Assembly (NCBI GenBank): GCA_964396245.1
Contig: CAYNEO010000018.1
Coordinates: 1 to 61,346, forward strand
Direction of reading: 5' to 3'
From: CAYNEO01 sp964396245
GTDB lineage: Bacteria > Zixibacteria > MSB-5A5 > GN15 > FEB-12
Length of the DNA stretch: 61,346 bases
Shown: positions 7,984-15,609 of the stretch, piece after piece
Layout of the letters: each line of letters opens with the position of its first letter
Position numbering within the stretch: the first letter of the stretch is position 1
Notes under the pieces: model-generated
Told to the model about the DNA's origin: nothing
What the model saw: only the letters and a program-made list of their open reading frames with translations
Databases searched by the model: none
Translations under genes and position numbers: made by a program

Positions 7984-10900
7984 TCATTTCAAAAGAATCA
8001 TCTTCCGAGTTTGTACAAAACTACCGCTCTGGAGACGATAGAAATAAACTCCGCTGGCGACATTGCTGCCGTCCCAGCGGACGGTATGTTCGCCCGCGCT
8101 GAGTTGACCGTTGACCAGAATGCTGACTTTCTGGCCGGTCAGGTTGAACACTTCGAGGGTGACAAATGAGGCTTCAGGCAGGCTGAAGCTGATTTCGGTC
8201 GTCGGGTTGAACGGGTTCGGGTAGTTCTGCGCCAGGTTCATTTCGGTCGGCATCACCTCGGCGACCGCACCGGCGGACTCGCCGTATACCCAGCCGGATT
8301 CACAGCCCTGAGTTACCGCATTGGCGGACGAGTTGTAGACATATCCGGCTGCGCTGACGTCGGTGACTGTAAAGCACCAATCGGTCGGTGCATTCTTGGT
8401 CTTGGTCGACTGAATAGTCGCGACGCCGCCGGCATCGGTCGTTCCCGTCTTCGTTGAGTTGTCCGGGGCATTAAAGTAGCCACTGACAACCGCTCCTGAA
8501 ACAGGGGTACCGTTCTGATCGACTATGGTCACTGTTGCGACGCCGATGTTGTTGACGCCGGCCGCGGTACGAGACATAGCAATATCAGCCACGTGAGCCG
8601 CATTTCCGGCTTCCTGTACCGTGATATAGTTCAGCTTTGTATTGGTGTCGGAGCCGTACTGGTTTGTTGCGGTCAGCGAGACAGTGTAGGTTCCGGCGGC
8701 GCTGTACGTGTGCTGCGGGTTCTGGGCGGTCGATGTTCCGCCGTCGCCGAAGTCCCAACTCCACGAGGTCGGCCCGTTGGAGGACTGGTCGGTAAACTGA
8801 ACTGTCAGCGGCACGTAGCCCGTGGTCGGGGTGCCGACAAAATCAGCCACCGGCGGTGCGGCGCTCGGAGTGAACTCGATATACATCTCATCGATGTACA
8901 CCGCATCCAGCGAGGTCGCACCCCAGCTCTGATTATTATCTACCACGCGGATATAGACCGTGCCCGACAGCGACGACGGAAGGGCGGCCGTGTAGACCTG
9001 TTCGGTGGCACTCGCGACAGTCACCATATCGGTGTAGGTGACGTCGTCGGTCGAATACGAGAACACGAAATTGTCGCCGTCGGCGTTGTTCGGCCGGTAT
9101 GCCTCGAGGTAGAAGGTGACGTTGTTCCCGCCGCCGACATACATCTGCCACTTGTGTTCGAGATAGCTGTAGGTCTTCTTCGGGTGACCGGTATACGCTA
9201 CTTCGGTGAGCACCTCGTAGGAGTTGTCGCTCGCGAGGGTGTAGGTGTAATCGTTCGTTACCGTACCCGAGACCGGGATATCCATGCCGGCGTAGGCCTT
9301 TGTGGCCTGGGCGGGCTGAGTGACGGTGATAAAATCCACCTTCGTGGCGACATCAGAGCCGTAGGTATTCGTCGCGGTCAGGGTCACCGTGTACGTGCCG
9401 GGATCCTGATAGGTGTACTGCGGATTCTGGGCCGTGGAGGAACCGCCGTCTCCAAATTGCCAGCTCCATGAAGTCGGACCGTTGGTCGAGAGGTCGGTGA
9501 ATTGCACCGTCAGCGGAGCGTCGCCCGAGGTCGGACTGCCGGTGAAATCGGCAATCGGCGGATCCTGTGGCGGAGCGGTCACGGTTATGTAATCGGTCCG
9601 CGTGAGAACATCGGAGCCGCAGGCATTGGTCGCGGTCAGCGTGACCGAATACGTGCCCGGGTCCGCATACGTGTGACCCGGATTCTGTGAAGTCGAGGTG
9701 CCGCCGTCACCAAAATTCCAACTCCAACTGGTTGCGTTGGTGGATTGGTTAGTGAAATTGACGGTAAGGGGTGCTTCGCCCGAGGTCGGGCTGCCCACGA
9801 AGTTGGCGGTCGGGGTTGGATTAACCGTGATGTACCCGGTCTTTGTCTGCGTGTCATTGCAACCCTGTGAACTGCTGGACACAGTCAGGCTGACCGTATA
9901 CGTACCGGCCGCGTTATACGTGTGGCTCGGATTGGCAGCAGTGGAGTTCCCTCCATCGCCGAACGTCCACGACCAACCGTCGATACCGGTGCCGGTCGAG
10001 AGATCGGTGAAATTGACCGTAAGGGGCACGCATCCCGAGGTCGGCGAGCCCGAAAAATCGGCGGCCAGATCACATCCGGCGCCAATGGCATCCAGACAGG
10101 CGCGGACATCGACTATGCCCACTCCGACGTACTTGGTCTGATTATACGGTTTGGAGTTATTGACAATCAGGTTCCATTTATCCTGCGCGGTCAGACTGGG
10201 ATCATATGATTCCAGCAGGGCGGCAACGCCGACCACGTGCGGGCAGGCCATCGAAGTACCGTCGAGCACCGCGACATAATCACCGGTGGGATCGGTCGGA
10301 TCGGTAATTGTCGAAAGCACACCGACTCCCGGAGCGGCGATATCCACCCAGGAACCGTAATTCGAGAAACTGGCCGGATTACCGCTCTGGTCCGTCGCGC
10401 CAACATCCATGCAGTCGGCCCTCGTTCCGAGATAATCGGCAGTCGAGGAACCGCTGTTGCCGGCCGCGACGATTACCATCACATCCTGGGCGACCAGATA
10501 GTCACAGGCTGCTCCCAGACCGCCTGAGTTCGAAGTCCCGAACGAGCAATTGATAGCGGCGACATTCCAGCCGTCGATTTTCAATTCCGCCATGTAGTAC
10601 ATCGCCTCGGCGACATAATCCATGATAACCACGCCCACGTTCTGACCGGAATACCTCAGACGATATCCTATTCGGCACGGCACGATTTTCACGCCGTTAC
10701 CGCCGCCGGCAAACGTACCGTCGCCATAGCCGCCGGCGACACCTGCCACGGCATAGCCATTGTTGGTGATCGCGGCGATTGTACCGGCCGTGTGAGTTCC
10801 GTGACCGTCGCCGTCGCTCGGGTCGTTATCAGCGCCGCCGCAGTCGAGATCGGAACACGAATAGATATACCAGTCGGTCCGGTCGACAAAGTCCCAGCCG

Positions 10901-11634
10901 ATGATATCATCGACATACCCGTTGCCGTCGTCATCGACGCCGTTGCCGGGCACTTCGTTGGTATTGACCCAGATATTGCCGTTGGTGCTGGCGTCGTTGG
11001 GTCCGGGAGGATTGCTCCCGCCGAGGTCGCCGTGGTCGTATTTGCAGCCGATATCGAGATCGCCCACCAGTACAGCCTGCGAGCCGGTCTCGGTATCCCA
11101 GGCCTGGTCAGCCTCGATACCGTACGTATCCCAGTAATGCCACTGATCATATGGGTATGTCGGTGGCGGGTTATCATAGTATGTGTCGTTTGGAGTTGCC
11201 CGAAGGGTATGGACGCCAATTGGCTCCACGTGATCGACTTCAGGCAGGGCGGCATAATCGGCCATGGCGTCTTCGAGCGTACCGGTGCCGATGTAGACTT
11301 TGTAATATCGGGCGAGCTGAGCCCCACCGACGGCCTGGGCCATTCTGCCCCGATCTGAACCGGGGAATTGCGGCCCGAGACGCTCTACCTGGTATTTCTG
11401 AGCGAGGGCGGGGAAACCTTCAAGGCTCGAAAGCGCGACCTGACTGCGCGCATCCTTGGCGTGATCGACGCTTATGTTGTCCTTGAGAACGACAATAAAT
11501 CGATTCGGGACGTAGCCGAGAAAATCCGGTTGATCGACATACTTCGCCTGGTCGACATCCAGCACGTCGATTGCAAATGCGATGCCCGGCAATAGAATGC
11601 AGAGCATGAGCAAGGCGGTTAGCAACTTGCGCAT
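7984..11634 (-). CDS. Secreted subtilisin-like (S8) serine protease with four PKD domains and a T9SS-type sorting domain
   Basis: A predicted extracellular or surface-bound protease of 1216 residues. In order: signal peptide (1-21), inhibitor-like propeptide (about 35-130), S8 catalytic domain (about 160-510) with Asp194 (DIG), His278 (GHGTH) and Ser461 (GTSMACPH), three PKD domains (about 520-775; S-W-x-F-G-D-G-G cores), a beta-sandwich module (about 780-925), a fourth PKD (about 930-1010), an Ig-like module with two cysteines (about 1015-1115) and a C-terminal sorting domain starting QNYPNPFNPTTEISFSLP. The frame can be opened at 11718, but ATG 11634 follows AGGAGGT and begins a clear signal peptide. 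It is a paralogue of the gene at 15610. No T9SS machinery gene is in the window. Confidence 0.93.
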   Translation of the reverse strand: MRKLLTALLMLCILLPGIAFAIDVLDVDQAKYVDQPDFLGYVPNRFIVVLKDNISVDHAKDARSQVALSSLEGFPALAQKYQVERLGPQFPGSDRGRMAQAVGGAQLARYYKVYIGTGTLEDAMADYAALPEVDHVEPIGVHTLRATPNDTYYDNPPPTYPYDQWHYWDTYGIEADQAWDTETGSQAVLVGDLDIGCKYDHGDLGGSNPPGPNDASTNGNIWVNTNEVPGNGVDDDGNGYVDDIIGWDFVDRTDWYIYSCSDLDCGGADNDPSDGDGHGTHTAGTIAAITNNGYAVAGVAGGYGDGTFAGGGNGVKIVPCRIGYRLRYSGQNVGVVIMDYVAEAMYYMAELKIDGWNVAAINCSFGTSNSGGLGAACDYLVAQDVMVIVAAGNSGSSTADYLGTRADCMDVGATDQSGNPASFSNYGSWVDIAAPGVGVLSTITDPTDPTGDYVAVLDGTSMACPHVVGVAALLESYDPSLTAQDKWNLIVNNSKPYNQTKYVGVGIVDVRACLDAIGAGCDLAADFSGSPTSGCVPLTVNFTDLSTGTGIDGWSWTFGDGGNSTAANPSHTYNAAGTYTVSLTVSSSSQGCNDTQTKTGYITVNPTPTANFVGSPTSGEAPLTVNFTNQSTNATSWSWNFGDGGTSTSQNPGHTYADPGTYSVTLTATNACGSDVLTRTDYITVTAPPQDPPIADFTGSPTSGDAPLTVQFTDLSTNGPTSWSWQFGDGGSSTAQNPQYTYQDPGTYTVTLTATNTYGSDVATKVDFITVTQPAQATKAYAGMDIPVSGTVTNDYTYTLASDNSYEVLTEVAYTGHPKKTYSYLEHKWQMYVGGGNNVTFYLEAYRPNNADGDNFVFSYSTDDVTYTDMVTVASATEQVYTAALPSSLSGTVYIRVVDNNQSWGATSLDAVYIDEMYIEFTPSAAPPVADFVGTPTTGYVPLTVQFTDQSSNGPTSWSWDFGDGGTSTAQNPQHTYSAAGTYTVSLTATNQYGSDTNTKLNYITVQEAGNAAHVADIAMSRTAAGVNNIGVATVTIVDQNGTPVSGAVVSGYFNAPDNSTKTGTTDAGGVATIQSTKTKNAPTDWCFTVTDVSAAGYVYNSSANAVTQGCESGWVYGESAGAVAEVMPTEMNLAQNYPNPFNPTTEISFSLPEASFVTLEVFNLTGQKVSILVNGQLSAGEHTVRWDGSNVASGVYFYRLQSGSFVQTRKMILLK

Positions 11635-11796
11635 AGCACCTCCTGGAATAAAATTGGTATCGGAACTGAACGGTTTAGATCTGCCTGTATGCATCCCAAA
11701 AACAGAGCACCGTCTCACAACACGATAGAAGTCCAGAGCTGGGCGAGGACGGATGATAGTATAATTTTAGCGTGAAAAGGTGGCCATTCCTCTCCT

Positions 11797-11824
11797 AATA
11801 TAGCCGCGGCCGGAAATGATGCAA
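11797..11824 (-). promoter_or_regulatory. Possible promoter of the first subtilase gene
   Basis: Minus strand: TTGCAT (11824-11819), a 16-base spacer, TATATT (11802-11797). The -10 is good and the -35 weak. The 326 bases from 11635 to 11960 otherwise hold only an AT-rich stretch at 11757-11770 and the ADH terminator. Confidence 0.35.
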
Positions 11825-11859
11825 GGAAAAACCCGGCAAGATTCGTCCTTGCCGGGTTT
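11825..11859 (-). terminator. Terminator of the alcohol dehydrogenase gene
   Basis: AAACCCGGCAAG (11829-11840) and CTTGCCGGGTTT (11848-11859) form a perfect 12-bp stem with a 7-base loop. On the minus strand it runs into a T tract. It lies about 100 bases past the ADH stop. Confidence 0.85.
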
Positions 11860-11960
11860 GAAATGCGGGCAAAATGCCCATGACTATCAACATGGGCAGT
11901 ATAAGTCTATGATAAAAAGGCGGTTACTCTCCGAATTGGCGGCCGATATCGCGGCGCGGG

Positions 11961-12965
11961 TTATTCATGTGTCGCATTTTTGTCGATGATGAGCACGGCC
12001 GACCCGGACAGATTTCCGCTGCGGATATCGTCCAGGGCCTGATTGGCATCCTCGAGCTGATACGTTTTCACCTCCGTATGTATGGGAACTTCGGGTGCTT
12101 TCTGAAGAAACTGATGTCCGTCCTCGCGGGTTAAGTTTGCTACAGACTTGAGCGTACGTTCTCCCCAGAGCAAGTCATACGGAAATGCGGGGATGTCACT
12201 CATGTGAATACCGGCCGAGACGATATTTCCGCCCTTCTTGGTCACCCGCAACGCCGAGACCATCAGCGGACCCACGGGGGCGAAGACAATGGCATTATGC
12301 AGGGGCTCCGGGGGTGCGATCTTTGAACTGCCCGCCCACGCAGCGCCGAGTTTTTTGGCAAACTCCTGACTCTCCGTGTCACCTTCCTTGGTGAAAGCGT
12401 ATACTTCGTGTCCCTCGTGTACGGCAAGTTGGACAAGAATCGATGCCGAGGAACCGAATCCGTAGAATCCGATCCGTTTGCCCTCGCCGGCGAGCCGGTA
12501 CGCCCGGTAACCGATCAAACCGGCGCACAGTAACGGCGCCGCCTGCATGTCGGGATAACCGTCCGGTATAGGGAAACAGTACCGTTCGTCGGCAACGGCT
12601 TTCTCCGCGTACCCCCCGTCCATATCGTAGCCGGTAAATTTGGCGTTGTCGCAAAGATTTTCGCGGCCGGATTTGCAGTATTCGCAGGTGTCGTCGGTGT
12701 AACCGAGCCATGGCACGCCGACGCGGTCGCCTTCCTTGAACTTCGAAGCATTCTTGCCGAGTTTTTCCACCTTTCCGACAATCTGGTGGCCCATGATCAG
12801 CGGGAGTTTGGGATGTTTCAAATCGCCGTCGAAGATATGGAGATCGGTGCGGCAGACGCCGCACGCCAGCACGTGTAGTTTAATCTGTCCTTCTCCGGGT
12901 TCAGGCTCGTCAACATCTTTCAGTTTCATCGCCTGTTTCTGTTTTTCAAGTACCATCGCACGCAT
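11961..12965 (-). CDS. Zinc-dependent alcohol dehydrogenase (MDR family, AdhA-like)
   Basis: A 334-residue cytosolic medium-chain dehydrogenase that probably oxidises alcohols or reduces aldehydes with NAD(P). The catalytic zinc site is visible as Cys38 (CGVCRTDLH) and His60 (GHQIVG); the Rossmann motif appears as GFYGFGSSAS around 166-175. Two deviations are visible: the usual GHE reads GHQ, and the structural zinc loop has Cys94, Cys97 and Cys105 in TDDTCEYCKSGRENLC, with Asp91 where the first cysteine normally sits. It is a single-gene unit with its own terminator. Substrate is unknown. Confidence 0.9.
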   Translation of the reverse strand: MRAMVLEKQKQAMKLKDVDEPEPGEGQIKLHVLACGVCRTDLHIFDGDLKHPKLPLIMGHQIVGKVEKLGKNASKFKEGDRVGVPWLGYTDDTCEYCKSGRENLCDNAKFTGYDMDGGYAEKAVADERYCFPIPDGYPDMQAAPLLCAGLIGYRAYRLAGEGKRIGFYGFGSSASILVQLAVHEGHEVYAFTKEGDTESQEFAKKLGAAWAGSSKIAPPEPLHNAIVFAPVGPLMVSALRVTKKGGNIVSAGIHMSDIPAFPYDLLWGERTLKSVANLTREDGHQFLQKAPEVPIHTEVKTYQLEDANQALDDIRSGNLSGSAVLIIDKNATHE

Positions 12966-13184
12966 AGCATCTCTCCAATCTCTATCGTCCTTGTGTAGAA
13001 AAGAACACCGGCCGTTTTAGGGGAGTTCCGTTGAATTCCGGAAGGAGGACTGCGATATCTTCATTTGGCGCATCTGCACGACGTCAATCAGCGGCGCCGG
13101 AGGGCCCGACGCCGCGTTTAACCTCACTGTCCGGCGATTCGAACAGTGCAATACTGCATCAATGACAGAATTTCCGTCATAATG

Positions 13185-13379
13185 CTATGGGAATGTCGGA
13201 CAGGGAATGCACTCCTCCCAGCAAATAATCGGAGGATTCACCGTGCAGACCATAACCCAGCAGCACGGACGCCGACTCGCTTCGGCAGTCTGCGGCGTCG
13301 AGACCGTAAATGCAGCCGCACACAGGGCCACGAGTACGAATACGAGCGCCAGGGTCTTCATCTTTCTCATTGCCGTCAT
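13185..13379 (-). CDS. Small secreted cysteine-rich peptide precursor
   Basis: A 64-residue product not assigned to any family. It begins with a basic N-terminus and a hydrophobic core (LALVFVLVALCAAAF), then a polar stretch ending in A-E-A that looks like a signal peptidase site. The remaining 30 residues or so hold six cysteines with spacing CC-x4-C-x7-C-x3-C-x2-C, two prolines before the fourth cysteine and no long helix. A strong ribosome binding site (GGAAGGAGGTGAG) lies 8-9 bases before the ATG, which argues for real translation. It stands alone between the ADH and OmpA genes. It could be a disulfide-stabilised peptide, a metal-binding peptide or a processed peptide product; I see no modification enzyme nearby. 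Confidence 0.6.
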   Translation of the reverse strand: MTAMRKMKTLALVFVLVALCAAAFTVSTPQTAEASRRPCCWVMVCTVNPPIICWEECIPCPTFP

Positions 13380-13880
13380 TGATTCTCACCTCCTTCCTTG
13401 GCAGTGACACCCCAACATTGCGGGCTCTCAGTAACCCCGTTCTGAACCAAGCATCCTCGAACAGGGGGAATTTCTAATGCTCGCCGCAACGCGGGACCAT
13501 GGGTTGATGACGATGTCAGTGTTCACTGAAAATCGCCACTGGACTTTGACAAACTGAGATTCATCGATCACACGATGGCCGATATCTTGTGCCGATACCG
13601 CCCGGCCCCGAACACTTTTATTTTTGGTCACGGCTTTGTACTGCTCGCCGGATCACGACGCAGCTATAGCCGTGAGTCGATACATGATTAACCGATGGGA
13701 GATGTGGTGAAACTGATTACCGGCCATAATGTAGCGACATTCAGCGCCGGTGTCAAGAGACTTAGAGTTAACAGACTCAACGTTTCCGTGTCGAGCCGGG
13801 AGCTTTTTATGTTGCTTCCGTCGGACTGATGTGGGAGATTTTCTCTCGAATCAACACCCGCCTTCACGGAGGAATCTACG
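13380..13880. other. Gene-free divergent intergenic region
   Basis: About 500 bases between the Cys-rich peptide and the OmpA gene, which point away from each other. It must carry both promoters, but none is convincing: TTGACA at 13547 has no matching -10. An 8-base inverted repeat TCACGGCT (13628-13635) / AGCCGTGA (13668-13675) with a 32-base spacer is present. No credible coding frame was found. Confidence 0.5.
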
Positions 13881-15437
13881 ATGATAAGATTCATACCTAT
13901 CACAGTTATGGTTTGCCTGCTATTATTATCCGCCGTCGGCGTTCGGGCTGTGGATAAAACGGAGTACGATGCGCTGACAAAGATAGTCGACTCCGCCCGA
14001 GTTCTTGAAGCCGACGTTTTTGCGCCGAGGTCATGGGAGAAGGCGATGAAGGAATATGACAACGCCTCCAAAGATGTCGAGGAGGCCAAAAGCCAGAAGA
14101 CTCTCAACAAGCATGTCTCGGAAGCGCGGGAATACGTAGAGAATGCCCTTAAAGCAACCGAAGTCGCCAAACTCTCGCTCCAGGAGTACCTCGAGCCACG
14201 AAATAAAGCACGGACCGCGCAGGCTCACGTTCTCGTACCCGGACTATACGGCGACGCCGAGCGGCAATTTGTCAAGGCAACCGAGAAGGTAGAGAGCGGC
14301 GATGTGAAAGGCGGACTGAAGGAAGCCGAAAAATCATCGCCCCTTTTCGACACCGCCGAGATGGAAGCGATCCGAATGGAAATTCTCGGCGACGCCGATA
14401 AGCTCATCGCCAAAGCGGTCGCCGACGAGGCTGAGAAGTACGCCCTCTCGACACTTGACAAAGCACGAACCGCCCGGGAGAAATCGGACGCAATCCTGCA
14501 GCGAGACCGGTATGATCGGATCGAGGCAGTCGATGAAGCCACCAGGGCAGAATACGAGGCGAGGCACGCATCGAATATCGCCCAGTCTGTCCGCTCGCTG
14601 AATCGCAACGACCAGGCGTGGGAAAAACTTATGCTGGTCTATGAGATCCAGATGAATCGCATAGGACAGACAATTGGCCTGCCGCACTTGCCCTTCGATA
14701 ACGGGCCCATGGCCGCCGCCGACACACTGATTAACTACATCAACAGCCTTCAGGCGGGAAAAGCAAACCTGGCGGAAAAGAGCGAAAATCTCTCAACCGG
14801 CGTCTCATCTCAGTTGCAGCAAACCCTGGCCCGGCTGAATGTCACTGAAAGCGCCGACAATCCCATTGCGCTGGCACAACTGGTCGACAAGAATGTCGAG
14901 AACCTGATGATCGAAAAGGAAAGCCTGGCGGAGCAGCTGACCGAGAAACGCGCTCAGCTGTCGGATTTGTCGGAAGAACATCAGGAGATGTCCGCGGAGC
15001 TCTCGGTAAGGACGGAAAGGGAAGAGAAATTCAAGAAAGCCAAGATGATGCTCAACCCGTCCGAGGGCGAGGTCCTGTTCAATTCCTCCAACGACATCGT
15101 TTTGCGCCTCACCGGGCTGTCGTTCGATATCGGGAAGAGCGAGATCAAGGATGAGCACGCTCCCCTCCTGGAAAAGGTGCAGCAGGTTATCCAGATGTTT
15201 CCCGATGCCGAGCTGGTGGTCGAGGGACACACGGATGCATCGGGAGACGCGAAATCCAACATGACACTGTCGGACAAACGCGCGTTCGCCGTCATGCAAT
15301 ACCTGCGCCAGAGCTTGTTGATTCGGGCCGACAAGATCCGATCCATCGGCTATGGCTCCGACCATCCCGTAGCATCGAACAAGACGCCGGAAGGCCGCGC
15401 CAAAAACCGCCGTATAGATATCATAATTATGCAGTGA
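13881..15437 (+). CDS. OmpA-family protein with long helical periplasmic region
   Basis: A 518-residue envelope protein with a signal peptide (about 1-23). It then has alternating helices rich in Ala, Glu and Lys (about 25-235), which resemble DUF4398-type repeats, and a coiled-coil segment near 335-385 (EKESLAEQLTEKRAQLSDLS). A C-terminal OmpA peptidoglycan-binding domain (about 405-518) has LSFDIGKSEIKDE, VEGHTDASGD, and the ending GRAKNRRIDIII. The domain should bind peptidoglycan noncovalently and tie it to the outer envelope. The start follows CACGGAGGAAT. It is monocistronic with its own terminator. Confidence 0.9.
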   Translation: MIRFIPITVMVCLLLLSAVGVRAVDKTEYDALTKIVDSARVLEADVFAPRSWEKAMKEYDNASKDVEEAKSQKTLNKHVSEAREYVENALKATEVAKLSLQEYLEPRNKARTAQAHVLVPGLYGDAERQFVKATEKVESGDVKGGLKEAEKSSPLFDTAEMEAIRMEILGDADKLIAKAVADEAEKYALSTLDKARTAREKSDAILQRDRYDRIEAVDEATRAEYEARHASNIAQSVRSLNRNDQAWEKLMLVYEIQMNRIGQTIGLPHLPFDNGPMAAADTLINYINSLQAGKANLAEKSENLSTGVSSQLQQTLARLNVTESADNPIALAQLVDKNVENLMIEKESLAEQLTEKRAQLSDLSEEHQEMSAELSVRTEREEKFKKAKMMLNPSEGEVLFNSSNDIVLRLTGLSFDIGKSEIKDEHAPLLEKVQQVIQMFPDAELVVEGHTDASGDAKSNMTLSDKRAFAVMQYLRQSLLIRADKIRSIGYGSDHPVASNKTPEGRAKNRRIDIIIMQ

Positions 15438-15476
15438 CGGCACCTGATCAGAAGCACGCCAAATCCCCCTCATGAG

Positions 15477-15510
15477 AAAAACCGCGAGCTGTGACTCGCG
15501 GTTTTCTTTA
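15477..15510 (+). terminator. Terminator after the OmpA gene (probably bidirectional)
   Basis: AAAACCGCGAG and CTCGCGGTTTT (arms 15478-15488 and 15495-15505) form an 11-bp stem with a 6-base loop. A T-rich tail follows on the plus strand. On the minus strand the A run gives TTTTT, so it may also end transcription from the second subtilase gene. Confidence 0.85.
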
Positions 15511-15609
15511 TGGCAGTATAACTACCTGCCAAACGGCGAAGGATTCGGGAAACGACAGAGAGGATGAACCGGGCCCATCCTCTCGTGCAGGGGAGTTAGA
15601 CGGGGTTGA

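Noticed and set aside
8593..9471. A 292-codon plus-strand frame opposite the first subtilase
   Set aside because: It mirrors the repeated PKD coding sequence and has an unnatural Arg/Gly/Val-rich composition.
8640..10080. Regularly spaced similar DNA segments that could suggest a CRISPR or tandem array
   Set aside because: They are imperfect and protein-coding (PKD domain cores), with no short exact repeats separated by unique spacers.
13428..13631. A 67-codon minus-strand frame in the 500-base intergenic region
   Set aside because: It has no good start site or features; composition looks non-coding.
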